This document shows, piece after piece, positions 27,785 through 37,507 of a stretch of 64,000 nt of DNA (the stretch's first letter is position 1; each line of letters begins with the position of its first letter). Source of the stretch: Alteromonas sp. RKMC-009 (lineage in GTDB: Bacteria; Pseudomonadota; Gammaproteobacteria; Enterobacterales; Alteromonadaceae); the NCBI RefSeq assembly GCF_003584565.2, contig NZ_CP031010.1, positions 868,001 to 932,000 of the forward strand. Direction: 5' to 3'. Made by a program: the position numbers and the translations under genes. A model generated the notes under the pieces. That model was not told the origin of the DNA, did not search any database, and saw nothing but the letters and a program-made list of their open reading frames with translations.

Positions 27785-28078
27785 ATGATGACTGTATGTG
27801 TAATTGCCACCGCAAGGACATCGCTGAGTGATGCAGCGAAAGTGACTGCATTGTTCGAAACGTTGCAGGAACACTCACGAAAGGAAGAAGGCTGTATTCA
27901 GTATGATCTTGGGTTACGTGAAGTTGACGAAGAAGTGGAAGTGCTGGTGATGGAGCAGTGGACGTCTCAGGCGGCGCTGGACGACCACATGACTCTGCCT
28001 CATTTCACAGCTTTTCAGGAAGTGTCTGAAGGCCTGATTAAAGACATCACAATGCATGTGTATACGCTGCATTCATGA
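27785..28078 (+). CDS. Antibiotic biosynthesis monooxygenase (YgiN-like) domain protein
   Basis: This 97-residue ferredoxin-like ABM-fold protein has REVDEEVEVLVMEQWTSQAALDDHM with the conserved E-x-W and the following His. Small stand-alone members such as YgiN act as quinol monooxygenases or in electrophile detoxification. Two adjacent ATGs follow an AAGGAA ribosome site; the first is used. Association with the upstream reductase suggests a carbonyl/quinone detoxification pair. Confidence 0.82.
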   Translation: MMTVCVIATARTSLSDAAKVTALFETLQEHSRKEEGCIQYDLGLREVDEEVEVLVMEQWTSQAALDDHMTLPHFTAFQEVSEGLIKDITMHVYTLHS

Positions 28079-28085
28079 GATTGTG

Positions 28086-28121
28086 TTCAGTGCCTGAGGT
28101 TGTCAGGCACTGAATTTTTTT
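28086..28121 (+). terminator. Terminator of the reductase/monooxygenase operon
   Basis: A perfect 12-bp stem (TTCAGTGCCTGA / TCAGGCACTGAA), 5-nt loop and a T7 run follow the monooxygenase stop by 7 bases and touch the 3' end of the convergent dgcA gene. Confidence 0.93.
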
Positions 28122-29112
28122 ATTTTGCCATACCCCACAAAAACGTATCGGGTTGCCACATTTTGCCGTTGTCGAAACAGAAGCCGTTTTCTCTGTCCTG
28201 CGCAATGAGGATAGGGCCGTCGAGGTCGACAAAGTCAGCGCCGTCACACAGCAAATAAGCCGGCGCCATTGCCAGCGATGTGCCTACCATACAACCTACC
28301 ATGACAGAGAAATCCATTGCTCTTGCGGCTTTGTACAGAGCGGCAGCTTCGGTGAGACCGCCGGTTTTATCTAACTTGATGTTGATGCTCTGATAGCGTT
28401 TGCGCAATACGTCCAGCCCGGCTGACGTATGGCAGGACTCGTCGGCGCAAAGTGGAATTGGGCATTCATAATGCTCAAGCACTTCATCGTTCTCTGCCGG
28501 TATGGGTTGCTCAATGAGTACAACATTACAGGCTTTCAGCGGTTCAGCCACGGCTTTTAAGTCTTCGATGGTCCAGCCTTCGTTAGCATCCACAATCAGC
28601 CGGCTTTCCGGCGTGACTTCGTGAATAGCGCGGATCTTGTCAACAACGGCATCGGGGTCCAGCTTCACTTTGATTATTGGCGCGCCTTTGAGTTTACGCG
28701 CAGACGCCTGCATATTTTCGACAGTAGCCACACTGATAGTTTGTGCGGTAAAGCAATGTGGCGTAACGGGTAAATCAAGTAGTTCAGACACCGGTTTGCC
28801 GGTTACTTTTGCGGTTAAGTCCCACAGGGCACAATCCAGCGCATTGCGGGCAGAGCCGGCTGGCAGCAATTCCGGTAGTCCTGCATGATCTTCAAGGCTG
28901 ACAATGCTGGCCCTGACCTGTTCTAACTGGGCTGTAACCGATTCGATGGACTCGCCGTATCTGCCATAGGGCACAGACTCACCATACCCGGTATGCTCGC
29001 CGTCACTCACTGAAACATGTATCACATCGGCTGCTGTTTTGGCTCCCCGGGAAATGCGAAACACCTGCGCAAGCGGAAAGCGTTCGTGTTTAATTGTAAT
29101 TGTTAATGCCAT
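28120..29112 (-). CDS. dgcA: Enolase-superfamily racemase/epimerase, DgcA-like
   Basis: This 330-residue protein of the dipeptide-epimerase group has catalytic Lys in IIKVKLD, metal ligands Asp (IVDANEGW), Glu (LIEQPI) and Asp (CADESC), and the second catalytic Lys in INIKLDKTGG: a two-lysine racemase layout. In marine bacteria DgcA converts N-acetyl-D-glutamate to N-acetyl-L-glutamate; standard annotation would read L-Ala-D/L-Glu epimerase. The MALTITIKHE start overlaps the dgcN stop by one base (TGATG), so an upstream in-frame stretch is ignored. The gene neighbourhood (dgcN and a LysR gene) drives the DgcA assignment. Confidence 0.8.
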   Translation of the reverse strand: MALTITIKHERFPLAQVFRISRGAKTAADVIHVSVSDGEHTGYGESVPYGRYGESIESVTAQLEQVRASIVSLEDHAGLPELLPAGSARNALDCALWDLTAKVTGKPVSELLDLPVTPHCFTAQTISVATVENMQASARKLKGAPIIKVKLDPDAVVDKIRAIHEVTPESRLIVDANEGWTIEDLKAVAEPLKACNVVLIEQPIPAENDEVLEHYECPIPLCADESCHTSAGLDVLRKRYQSINIKLDKTGGLTEAAALYKAARAMDFSVMVGCMVGTSLAMAPAYLLCDGADFVDLDGPILIAQDRENGFCFDNGKMWQPDTFLWGMAK

Positions 29113-30107
29113 CAGAGGTTCCCGATAATTTCGCTGACACCAAAACGTACCGGGTCGGTACACGGTAAGCCTAGTTTTGAAGCCGTTTCTTCACAATATG
29201 CCTTAGCTTCAGCTTCACTGACACTGGATGTGTTCACTGCAATGCCAACAACTTTCACGTCCGGATTCGTTAATCCGGCAGCATTTACAGTCATTTCGAT
29301 GACAGCTTCCAGTGTCGGTTGGGGATAGTGAGGTAACCCCCGCATATGTGAACGGTTCAGCGCATGGCAGATCACCAGTGCATCAGGTTGGGAGCCGTGC
29401 AACAACCCTAAACTGACACCGGCAAAGGCAGGATGGGACAGGGAACCTTGTCCCTCGATAATATCCCAGTGGTCTTCGTCGTTGTCAGGGCTGAGTGTTT
29501 CCACTGCACCGGATATGAAGTCTGCTACCACACAGTCGATAGCGACGCCTTCTCCGGCAACCAGAATGCCGCTTTGCCCGGTAGCACGGAAAGTCGCTTT
29601 CTGACCGGCTTCTTCCAGCGCTCTGGTCAGACACAGTGAAGTATACATTTTGCCCACAGAGCAGTCGGTGCCAACTGTCAGCAGACGCTTGCCTGTACGT
29701 TTGATGCCTTTTCCTGTTTTGAAGCGGGCTGTGGGATGACGGATATCAATAAGCTGGCGATCACAACGCTGCGCGGCTTCCACCACGGCGGGGATGCTGG
29801 TGAGTTTATCGTGCAGGCCGCTGACAACATGCATGCCGGCTTCAATGGCTTCTACGATTGTAGGAACCCACGCTTCATCAATAAAACCGCCGCTGTTTGC
29901 AAAGCCCAGCACAAAAGTGTTGGCGCCGGCATCAACCGCCTCATCAATAGTCATTGACGGGCAGCCGGTGGTGACCTCGCAACCCGGCAAACGGTATTCA
30001 CCGATGCAGGCATCCGGGTTCCAGTCAGCCACGCTTTTTGCCATTTTTATGCTGAGCGGATCGGTGGCGTTGCCAATGAAAAGCAAATAAGGAGGAGTAA
30101 GTACCAT
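29112..30107 (-). CDS. dgcN: DUF1611 protein, probable D-glutamate N-acetyltransferase DgcN
   Basis: This 331-residue DUF1611-family protein has an N-terminal Rossmann-like half (LLFIGNATDPLSIKMAKSVADW). A P-loop-like GTDCSVGKMYT follows near residue 147, then ATGQSG and the ALNRSHMRGLP stretch. DUF1611 members paired with an epimerase gene include DgcN, described in marine Pseudoalteromonas as acetylating D-glutamate. The ATG has an AGGA ribosome site. The gene order LysR-DUF1611-epimerase here is the one reported for that pathway, so the product would feed D-glutamate (for example from peptidoglycan) into L-glutamate. Confidence 0.8.
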   Translation of the reverse strand: MVLTPPYLLFIGNATDPLSIKMAKSVADWNPDACIGEYRLPGCEVTTGCPSMTIDEAVDAGANTFVLGFANSGGFIDEAWVPTIVEAIEAGMHVVSGLHDKLTSIPAVVEAAQRCDRQLIDIRHPTARFKTGKGIKRTGKRLLTVGTDCSVGKMYTSLCLTRALEEAGQKATFRATGQSGILVAGEGVAIDCVVADFISGAVETLSPDNDEDHWDIIEGQGSLSHPAFAGVSLGLLHGSQPDALVICHALNRSHMRGLPHYPQPTLEAVIEMTVNAAGLTNPDVKVVGIAVNTSSVSEAEAKAYCEETASKLGLPCTDPVRFGVSEIIGNL

Positions 30108-30221
30108 AGTGCATCCTGAAAATTCTGAGAAGAAATCACTGTAAGGTCAGTGTGTTATTTCAGGCAGTGTAAAAGGCCGGAGAGCCGGTGATAAGTAGTA
30201 ACTTTTGGTAAGGGTATAACG

Positions 30222-31109
30222 TCAGGTTATCTGTCCGATAATGCCGGACAGTGTATCGAGAAAACTTTCACACAGTTTGGATACCGGACGGCTGTCCAGA
30301 GAAAGCGCTTTTACGGTGAACGTCAGTGAAGGGGCGAAGCGGGCGATTCCGGTTTTTTCTGTCTGATTACCCTCAGCGGTCAGTCTGTCAACAATACAGC
30401 ATCCGAGACCGGCATCTACCAGCCGCGCGGCGATGTAATAGGTATCCACCTGGATTTGCGTTTTAATATCCAGGCCGGACTGTTCTATGTGACGCCAGGC
30501 CATTTCTCCTAACGGTCCGCTTTCCCAGATCCCGATAATATCCAGGTTTTGTAAATCACTGATGGTCAGTGTTTCCGGCGCTTCGCTGAAAGCTTGTCTG
30601 GGATACATCACTACCATTTCCTGTTCGCATAACGGACGTTCTGCCACGCCGGGCAATTCGGGAGATGAAAACAGTACGGCGGCATCGCATTTGTGCGCCA
30701 GAAGGGTTTGCAGCGCTTCCTGGTTATGAACGGTTTTAATATTCAGGGCTACATCCGGATGTTGCCGGCGGAACATTGCCATGGTTTGGGGAAGTACGTT
30801 GAAACCCAGCGCAGGAGTAACAGCAATATTGATGATGCCACTGCGTCCCCGTTGAATGTTATTGGCAAGCTGCTTAACCGTATTCAGTTGCTTATAAATT
30901 TTGCTGATTTCCGGAAACATCATTTCTGCTTCCGCTGTGGGCGTTAACTTGCCTTTGTTACGGTGAAAAAGGTCGAAGCCAAGCTGTTGCTCTGCATGGG
31001 CCAGTACTTTAGACACTGATGGCTGAGACACATACAGTAAGTTAGCAGCGCCGGTAATGGAGCCGGTGGTATAAATGGCATGAAATACTTCAATATGGCG
31101 CAAACGCAT
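30222..31109 (-). CDS. dgcR: LysR-family regulator, DgcR-like
   Basis: This 295-residue LysR regulator has an N-terminal winged helix-turn-helix (GSITGAANLLYVSQPSVSKVLAHAEQQLGFDLFHR) and a ~200-residue effector-binding domain. It lies directly upstream of and in the same direction as dgcN-dgcA, with a 114-base gap that could hold its target site. Known DgcR activates dgcN-dgcA in response to D-glutamate. The family assignment is certain; the DgcR identity rests on context. Confidence 0.8.
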   Translation of the reverse strand: MRLRHIEVFHAIYTTGSITGAANLLYVSQPSVSKVLAHAEQQLGFDLFHRNKGKLTPTAEAEMMFPEISKIYKQLNTVKQLANNIQRGRSGIINIAVTPALGFNVLPQTMAMFRRQHPDVALNIKTVHNQEALQTLLAHKCDAAVLFSSPELPGVAERPLCEQEMVVMYPRQAFSEAPETLTISDLQNLDIIGIWESGPLGEMAWRHIEQSGLDIKTQIQVDTYYIAARLVDAGLGCCIVDRLTAEGNQTEKTGIARFAPSLTFTVKALSLDSRPVSKLCESFLDTLSGIIGQIT

Positions 31110-31230
31110 ATCACTTTCCCTGGTTCAGCAAAGGCCTGAAAAACCATTTAATGAAATTCGCAGCGGGATGACAAGGTCACGAAGACAAAAAACTCAGGAG
31201 GGGAGGGCCGCGCAACAGCAAAGAAGTGCA

Positions 31231-31260
31231 GAAAACAAAACAGCCACCCGAAGGTGGCTG
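31231..31260 (-). terminator. rpoD terminator
   Basis: On the minus strand CAGCCACC-TTCG-GGTGGCTG forms an 8-bp stem closed by a UUCG tetraloop and is followed by TTTTGTTTT. Confidence 0.92.
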
Positions 31261-31286
31261 TATTAATGATAACTTATCAGCAAGTC

Positions 31287-33128
31287 TTACTCGTCCAGGA
31301 AGCTGCGCAGTTGCTCTGAACGGCTTGGGTGGCGAAGTTTACGTAACGCTTTCGCTTCAATCTGACGGATACGCTCACGGGTAACGTCGAACTGCTTACC
31401 AACTTCTTCCAGCGTGTGGTCAGTGTTCATGTCGATACCGAATCGCATACGCAGCACTTTTGCTTCACGGGCTGTCAGACCGGCCAGTACTTCCTGGGTC
31501 GCGTCTTTCAGGCTGCCGCCGGTCGCTGAATCGAGGGGCTGAATAATGGTGCTGTCCTCGATAAAGTCACCCAGATGCGAATCTTCATCATCACCGATGG
31601 GGGTTTCCATGGAGATGGGCTCTTTGGCAATCTTAAGCACTTTACGGATTTTGTCTTCCGGCATTGCCATACGTTCCGACAATTCTTCCGGCGTTGGCTC
31701 ACGACCCATTTCCTGCAGCATCTGACGGGAGATACGGTTCAGTTTGTTAATGGTTTCAATCATGTGAACCGGAATACGGATAGTCCGTGCCTGGTCAGCG
31801 ATTGAACGGGTGATCGCCTGACGGATCCACCATGTTGCGTAAGTCGAGAACTTATAACCACGACGGTATTCGAACTTATCAACCGCTTTCATCAGACCGA
31901 TGTTACCTTCCTGAATCAGATCCAGGAATTGAAGGCCACGGTTGGTGTATTTTTTCGCGATTGAAATAACCAGACGTAAGTTCGCCTCAACCATTTCTTT
32001 CTTCGCACGGCGGGCTTTCGCTTCACCGATAGACATGCGACGGTTGATGTCTTTAATGTCAGCGATAACCAGACCAGTTTCCTGTTCTACGCTGTTCATC
32101 TTGGAGACAGAACGCTCGATATCTTCTTTGTAGTTTTGCAGCATGCCGGTGTAAGGCGCGCCTGAAGATAACGTAGCTTCTAACCAGTCTGTAGTGGTTT
32201 CGTTGCCAGCAAATGCCTTAATGAAATCTTTCTTAGGCATCTTTGCGTTTACAACGCAGTACTTCATGACCAGACGTTCCTGGATGCGTACTTTGTCCAT
32301 CATGTCGCGCATGTTTTTAACCATGCGGTCAAACTGCTTAGGTACTAAGCGGAATTCTTTGAAGACTTCGCTGAGTACGCCAATTTCTTCTCGGGATTTC
32401 TTGTCTGCACGGCCATGCTTTTCAATAACAGCACGGGTTTTCAGGTATTGTTCACGAAGCTTGCCGAACTTTTCACGGGCAACTTCCGGATCAACGCCGC
32501 TATCGTCCTCGTCGCTGTCATCATCGTCGTCGTCATCATCGTCATCATCTTCGTCGTCTAACTCTTCAGCTGACAATTCAGAACCGATGTGGGTAGCGGT
32601 AGGTGCGAGATCCTGCTCTTCGTTAGGATCGACGAAACCGGAAATAATATCGCCAAGACGAATTTCTTCCGCTTCAAATAAATCCCATTGTTCCAGCAGG
32701 TAAGTGATGGCTTCAGGGTATTCAGCAACAGAGCACTGTACCTGGTTGATACCGTCTTCGATACGCTTGGCGATTTCGATTTCGCCTTCACGGGTCAACA
32801 GTTCAACGGTACCCATTTCACGCATGTACATGCGGACAGGGTCGGTTGTACGGCCAATTTCACTTTCTACGGTTGCCAGCGCCTGAGCTGCAGCTTCAGC
32901 GGCATCTTCATCGGCGGTGGTTTCTTGCATGAGTAATTCATCGGAATCCGGTGCGGACTCTGAAACCTGAATACCCATATCGTTGATCATACTAATGATG
33001 TCTTCGATCTGATCTGAATCGACGATATCTTGTGGCAGGTGGTCGTTTACTTCTGCAAAAGTTAAGTAACCTTGTTCTTTACCTTTTGCAATCAGGAGTT
33101 TAATCTGAGACTGCTTGCTTTGAGCCAT
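31287..33128 (-). CDS. rpoD: RNA polymerase sigma-70 (RpoD)
   Basis: This 613-residue primary sigma factor has the length of E. coli RpoD. Region 1.1 opens with [23 protein letters not shown]. Regions 2.1-2.4 include [19 protein letters not shown] and [10 protein letters not shown], which recognise the -10 element. Region 4.2, [20 protein letters not shown], recognises the -35. A run of some 18 mostly acidic residues near 190-210 lies in the non-conserved region. The ATG giving MAQSK is preferred over one six codons upstream. It follows dnaG as in the macromolecular-synthesis arrangement, with a 294-base leader. Confidence 0.98.
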   Translation of the reverse strand: MAQSKQSQIKLLIAKGKEQGYLTFAEVNDHLPQDIVDSDQIEDIISMINDMGIQVSESAPDSDELLMQETTADEDAAEAAAQALATVESEIGRTTDPVRMYMREMGTVELLTREGEIEIAKRIEDGINQVQCSVAEYPEAITYLLEQWDLFEAEEIRLGDIISGFVDPNEEQDLAPTATHIGSELSAEELDDEDDDDDDDDDDDSDEDDSGVDPEVAREKFGKLREQYLKTRAVIEKHGRADKKSREEIGVLSEVFKEFRLVPKQFDRMVKNMRDMMDKVRIQERLVMKYCVVNAKMPKKDFIKAFAGNETTTDWLEATLSSGAPYTGMLQNYKEDIERSVSKMNSVEQETGLVIADIKDINRRMSIGEAKARRAKKEMVEANLRLVISIAKKYTNRGLQFLDLIQEGNIGLMKAVDKFEYRRGYKFSTYATWWIRQAITRSIADQARTIRIPVHMIETINKLNRISRQMLQEMGREPTPEELSERMAMPEDKIRKVLKIAKEPISMETPIGDDEDSHLGDFIEDSTIIQPLDSATGGSLKDATQEVLAGLTAREAKVLRMRFGIDMNTDHTLEEVGKQFDVTRERIRQIEAKALRKLRHPSRSEQLRSFLDE

Positions 33129-33422
33129 ATAACCTACACTTCTCACATTGAATTAATAAGCAAAAAAGCACGTTCAAGAGCCGGAAAAATCCCGTCTTGT
33201 CCATGCTTGCTATCGTTTGTTACCGCACCTGTCAGAACATCGGCTATTGTAATTTCGGCCTGAATTATGCATCTTATACGTCTCAAGATTGCATCAAGGT
33301 AAGCCCGATGTTTTCTATAAAATCTGCTTGCAGCGAATTAGCCAGTATAACAGAAAGACACTATTTTTGACCAGACGTTCAGCGTGATTTTTCGCCAGAA
33401 CTTTATCCGGCGGCCTCGTGAG
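33129..33422. other. dnaG-rpoD intergenic leader
   Basis: This 294-base AT-rich region upstream of rpoD presumably carries rpoD promoters. I could not assign -35/-10 elements with confidence and see no reading frame or hairpin of note. Confidence 0.4.
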
Positions 33423-35198
33423 CTACGACTTCTGACGTTCTTTCATCAATAAGGTCAATTCTGTTTTCTCTTCCTGAGAAAGCGGCTGCATACGCGACCG
33501 TGAAATCAGCGTCTCAATTCTGCTGTCGAAATGCCAGTCGAGCAGCTTTGCAAAACTGTCGCAATACACGGTATCTGCGTCATCTTCCTTAATCAGGTGT
33601 TCCTGTAACAGCAACTTCGCGATGACAGAAGAATGGGGATGGTCACGGAAGTTTTCAAGGACCTGGGCGGTGGTGGATTGTGGGTTATTTAAACAGTACC
33701 GGTGAATATCGATAAGCACGTGAATTCCGGCAACACCACTTTGTGCCAGTACCTGTGGCGAGCAGTGGGTGTGTCTGGCTGCCAGTGCCGGGTTATCCAG
33801 CAGTAACCGCACCATCGTGCGGACCGGCGATATCTGGGTCTTTTGTTGGGTGTAGTGGGAATCCTTTGGTTTTGACGACTTTTGCTTTGCCTGTTGCATA
33901 TCCTGCTGCAAACGAAAGCGGTCATATTCACCCACATGTTTCGCCAGCTCTTCCTGCAACATGGCTTTCTGACTGTCACCCAGTACCTGGTCTATCAAAG
34001 GCTGCGCAGCGGCTTTCAACGCCACTTTACCTTCCGGCGTGCCGACTTCATGCTGTTTCAGCAGTGATTCAAAAAAGAACCGCGATAAGGGCATGGCGTC
34101 ATCGAGTAATGCCATAAAGGTATCTTTGCCCGTCTGGCGAACCATGGTATCCGGATCTTCACCGTCAGGAAGAAACAGGAATGTCAGTTTCACACCATCT
34201 TTTAATGCGGGTAATGCATTTTCAAGTGCCCGCCAGGCAGCTTCACGCCCGGCACGGTCACCGTCGTAACAGCACACAATGTGGGAAGTGGTGCGCATCA
34301 GCATACTGAGGTGCTCCGGCGTCGTTGCTGTGCCCAGTGCTGCAGTGGCAATATGGATATCGAACTGGCTCAGCGCAACCACATCCATGTAGCCTTCCAC
34401 TATCACCACTTTATCGAGGTGGCGCTGGCTTTGTTTCGCCTGATAAAAGCCAAACAGCTCGTAGCCTTTGTGAAAAATCCGTGTTTCCGGAGAGTTAAGG
34501 TACTTCGGGCCGCCGTCATCCAGCACCCGGCCGCCAAAGCCGATCACTCTGCCACGGCGATCGCGGATAGGAAACATGATCCGGTCACGGAAGAAGTCAT
34601 ATGTCTTGCCGCGATCATTTTTGTTTACCAGTTTCAGATCCAGCAACTGCTGAGCCCGTTGGGGATCTGTGCCGAAGGTTTTCAGTACGCCATCCCATTC
34701 TGACGGGGCGTAGCCGATTTCCCAGTGCTTTACAATATCACCGGATAAGCCCCGGCCTTTCAGATAATCAATTGCTTTGGGGCTGTTGGCGTGCTGTCTT
34801 AACTGTTGCTGAAAATAGCGGGTGACAGATTCCATCAGCGCATAGTCATCCTGTTGCTGCTGACGCTTCTCTTCTGTCATTGCCGGCCGGCTGCTCTGCT
34901 CCCGCGGGATCTCTAACCCGTGTAACCGTGCCAGTTCTTCAATCGCTTCTACAAACTCCAGCCGGTCAAATTCCATGATAAAGGAGATCGCATTGCCGTG
35001 AGCGCCACAGCCAAAACAGTGATAGAACTGTTTATCCTGACTGACGGTAAAAGAAGGGGTTTTTTCATTGTGAAACGGACAACAGGCCTGATAATTCTTA
35101 CCCGCTTTTTTCAGTTTCACACGGCTGTCTACAATGTCGACAACATCGGTACGGGCTAACAGATCATCAATAAAATCGCGGGGAATTCTTCCGGACAT
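33423..35198 (-). CDS. dnaG: DNA primase DnaG
   Basis: This 591-residue primase synthesises RNA primers at the replication fork. The zinc-binding N-terminus shows CCPFHNEKTPSF and CFGCGAHG. The RNA-polymerase domain includes a TOPRIM block (VVIVEGYMDVVAL with its catalytic Glu, then CCYDGDRAGREAA with the Asp pair). The ~150-residue C-terminal domain binds the DnaB helicase. The order yqeY-dnaG-rpoD is standard for Alteromonadales. Confidence 0.97.
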   Translation of the reverse strand: MSGRIPRDFIDDLLARTDVVDIVDSRVKLKKAGKNYQACCPFHNEKTPSFTVSQDKQFYHCFGCGAHGNAISFIMEFDRLEFVEAIEELARLHGLEIPREQSSRPAMTEEKRQQQQDDYALMESVTRYFQQQLRQHANSPKAIDYLKGRGLSGDIVKHWEIGYAPSEWDGVLKTFGTDPQRAQQLLDLKLVNKNDRGKTYDFFRDRIMFPIRDRRGRVIGFGGRVLDDGGPKYLNSPETRIFHKGYELFGFYQAKQSQRHLDKVVIVEGYMDVVALSQFDIHIATAALGTATTPEHLSMLMRTTSHIVCCYDGDRAGREAAWRALENALPALKDGVKLTFLFLPDGEDPDTMVRQTGKDTFMALLDDAMPLSRFFFESLLKQHEVGTPEGKVALKAAAQPLIDQVLGDSQKAMLQEELAKHVGEYDRFRLQQDMQQAKQKSSKPKDSHYTQQKTQISPVRTMVRLLLDNPALAARHTHCSPQVLAQSGVAGIHVLIDIHRYCLNNPQSTTAQVLENFRDHPHSSVIAKLLLQEHLIKEDDADTVYCDSFAKLLDWHFDSRIETLISRSRMQPLSQEEKTELTLLMKERQKS

Positions 35199-35309
35199 GC
35201 AGTATATGTAACCTACGGGTATATAACAGAAACAGTAACAGCTGATCAGTGCCTGAGCGCGATGTCAGAAGGGTCAGCAAACGTGGGTTACTTTATCAGG
35301 GAGAGAAGA

Positions 35310-35335
35310 AGGCGCAACCTTTTCGTATTGCGCCT
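35310..35335 (-). terminator. Possible weak terminator after yqeY
   Basis: AGGCGCAA / TTGCGCCT forms an 8-bp stem with a 10-nt loop; the minus-strand tail TCTTCTCTCC is only moderately T-rich, so read-through into dnaG is likely. Confidence 0.45.
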
Positions 35336-35372
35336 GATCTTTTTAAACGGCTATCTGAACTGACTCAGGGGT

Positions 35373-35819
35373 TTACGCGTTCAGACGCGCTTTGATTTTT
35401 CCACTCAGTGCGCCCATGTCTGTGCGGCCCTGAACTTTTGGCTTCAATGCACCCATGACTTTACCCATGTCCTGCATCCCGGTGGCACCGGTTGCAGCCA
35501 TAGCTTCGTCAATCAGAGCAGCCACTTCTTCATCAGTAAGCGGTTGTGGCAGGAAAGATTCTAAAATTACGATTTCCGCACGTTCTGTGCTGGCCAGATC
35601 ATCACGATTTGCCTGATCATACTGGGCGGCCGCGTCGGCACGCTGCTTAACCATCTTGGTTAAAATTGCCAGAATGGCGGTATCATCTACAGTGATTTGC
35701 TCATCAATTTCTTTTTGCTTGATGGCGGCCAGTGCCATACGAATTGTGCCAAGTTTCAATTTTTCCTTGGCGCGCATGGCATCTTTTTGTGCGTTTTTTA
35801 AATCGTCAATTAAAGCCAT
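35373..35819 (-). CDS. GatB/YqeY domain protein
   Basis: This 148-residue helical protein of the YqeY family resembles the C-terminal tail domain of the GatB amidotransferase subunit (LKNAQKDAMRAKEKLKLGTIRMALAAIKQ; MQDMGKVMGALKPKVQGRTD). It is almost always found between rpsU and dnaG in gammaproteobacteria. It may interact with tRNA; its exact role is unsettled. Confidence 0.93.
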   Translation of the reverse strand: MALIDDLKNAQKDAMRAKEKLKLGTIRMALAAIKQKEIDEQITVDDTAILAILTKMVKQRADAAAQYDQANRDDLASTERAEIVILESFLPQPLTDEEVAALIDEAMAATGATGMQDMGKVMGALKPKVQGRTDMGALSGKIKARLNA

Positions 35820-35903
35820 AGTATTTTTCTTTCCTGATGTCGGGCTTATCAGAAGGACAGGGCGGGCAGGACGGGAATCACTTTTTCAGTGGTCCTGAGA
35901 CAG

Positions 35904-35927
35904 CAAAGGTGCCTTAAGGCACCTTTG
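35904..35927 (-). terminator. rpsU-yqeY intergenic hairpin
   Basis: CAAAGGTGCC-TTAA-GGCACCTTTG is a perfect 10-bp stem with a 4-nt loop and almost no T run on either strand. It is likely an attenuator or RNA-processing hairpin letting rpsU be expressed above the downstream genes. Confidence 0.65.
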
Positions 35928-35943
35928 TTAAGCCAACACTATC

Positions 35944-36159
35944 TTAGTAGAGTTTTACGCGACGTGCGTTTTCGCGAGCCAGCTTTTTCAGATGACGCTT
36001 TTTAGCAGCCGCTTTTTTACGCTTACGTTCCCAAGTAGGCTTTTCGAAGAACTCACGACGACGAACTTCTGACAAAACACCTGCTTTTTCACAAGAGCGT
36101 TTAAAACGACGAAGAGCGACATCAAACGGCTCGTTTTCTCTAACTTTAACGATAGGCAT
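35944..36159 (-). CDS. rpsU: 30S ribosomal protein bS21
   Basis: This 71-residue, strongly basic protein ([27 protein letters not shown]) is full-length bS21, which helps initiation near the anti-Shine-Dalgarno region of 16S rRNA. A GAGGTGAG ribosome site precedes the ATG. It heads the rpsU-yqeY-dnaG-rpoD series and is divergent from tsaD. Confidence 0.98.
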   Translation of the reverse strand: MPIVKVRENEPFDVALRRFKRSCEKAGVLSEVRRREFFEKPTWERKRKKAAAKKRHLKKLARENARRVKLY

Positions 36160-36411
36160 TAAATTCTCACCTCAAAATTTTCAAGACTGTAGCCGGGCGT
36201 GAAAGTGTGCGATAAATCGACACCCGGGTTAAAAATGGTGCGAAATTCTATTCTTTTCTGAAGGGAAAGTAAAGCCGGTAGTGTTAATAAATTAACCAGC
36301 GATCGCAGATTTTTAGCTGAATCTGATTCGCGATCCTCGCATTTACCGTTTTCAGGGTGAACGAATAACGGTAAACTTGCCCGCCCTGCACCACCATAAA
36401 GAGGTTTATCA

Positions 36412-37425
36412 ATGCGTATTCTGGGTATCGAAACATCCTGCGACGAAACGGGCATCGCGGTTTACGATGACGAAAAAGGATTGTTGTCCCACGAATTATA
36501 CAGCCAGGTTAAATTGCACGCCGACTATGGTGGTGTGGTTCCCGAACTGGCATCCCGCGACCATGTGCGTAAGATCATACCACTGATCCGCAAAGCATTG
36601 AAAGACGCTGCCACTGAAGGTGAAGACCTGGACGGCATCGCATTTACTCAGGGACCGGGCCTTGTTGGTGCATTATTAGTAGGCTCATCCGTAGGTCGCG
36701 CACTGTCTTACGCATGGAATATCCCGGCCGTGGGTGTGCACCACATGGAAGGGCACTTGCTGGCTCCTATGCTGGAAGAAAATGCTCCCGCGTTTCCTTT
36801 CGTGGCGCTGTTGGTATCCGGTGGTCACTCGATGCTGGTGAATGTGCAGGGAATTGGTCAGTATGAAGTGCTGGGTGAGTCCATTGACGATGCTGCAGGT
36901 GAAGCCTTTGATAAAACCGCCAAGTTACTGGGTCTGGATTACCCTGGCGGTCCGCTGCTGGCAAAGCTGGCAGAAAGAGGTGAGGGTGGACATTATAAAT
37001 TTCCCCGTCCGATGACAGATCGCCCCGGCCTGGATTTCAGCTTCAGCGGATTAAAAACCTTTGCCGCTAACACCATCCGAGATGCCGACGACTCTGAACA
37101 AACTAAGGCTAATATTGCTTTCGCCTTTCAGGAAGCTGTTGTTGATACCCTTATCATTAAGTGCAAGCGTGCGCTTAAACAAACCGGTCTGAAGCGGCTG
37201 GTCATTGCCGGTGGTGTCAGTGCCAATACGTATTTGCGTGAGTCCATGGAGTCGCTGATGAAAGAACTCCGTGGCGAGGTGTTCTATCCGGGACTTGCTT
37301 TTTGCACCGATAACGGCGCCATGATTGCCTATGCCGGCATGCAGCGCTTAAAGGCCGGACAATTCTGTGATTTATCCGCCGCCGCCAAACCCCGCTGGCC
37401 ACTGGATTCTTTGCCCGCGGTGTAA
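36412..37425 (+). CDS. tsaD: tRNA N6-threonylcarbamoyladenosine transferase TsaD
   Basis: This 337-residue ASKHA-fold enzyme transfers the threonylcarbamoyl group to A37 of ANN-decoding tRNAs, with TsaB and TsaE. It starts [30 protein letters not shown] near residue 110 provides the metal-binding histidines, and [13 protein letters not shown] and [16 protein letters not shown] motifs (here [11 protein letters not shown]) follow. The divergent position to rpsU is conserved in gammaproteobacteria. Confidence 0.97.
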   Translation: MRILGIETSCDETGIAVYDDEKGLLSHELYSQVKLHADYGGVVPELASRDHVRKIIPLIRKALKDAATEGEDLDGIAFTQGPGLVGALLVGSSVGRALSYAWNIPAVGVHHMEGHLLAPMLEENAPAFPFVALLVSGGHSMLVNVQGIGQYEVLGESIDDAAGEAFDKTAKLLGLDYPGGPLLAKLAERGEGGHYKFPRPMTDRPGLDFSFSGLKTFAANTIRDADDSEQTKANIAFAFQEAVVDTLIIKCKRALKQTGLKRLVIAGGVSANTYLRESMESLMKELRGEVFYPGLAFCTDNGAMIAYAGMQRLKAGQFCDLSAAAKPRWPLDSLPAV

Positions 37426-37507
37426 GTTGCGAACTTTGCGGTCAGTGAATTGTTGTTGTCATAGTCCACTTTTATACTGTGCCAAGTATTAAAAGACGGA
37501 CAAAACA

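Noticed and set aside
32515..32560. GTC/ATC-rich repetitive run resembling a microsatellite
   Set aside because: It encodes the acidic Asp/Glu tract in the non-conserved region of RpoD, common in this protein, not an independent repeat.
36301..36335. Imperfect inverted repeat in the rpsU-tsaD gap
   Set aside because: Arms pair only with a large bulge and there is no T run; too weak to call a terminator or operator.
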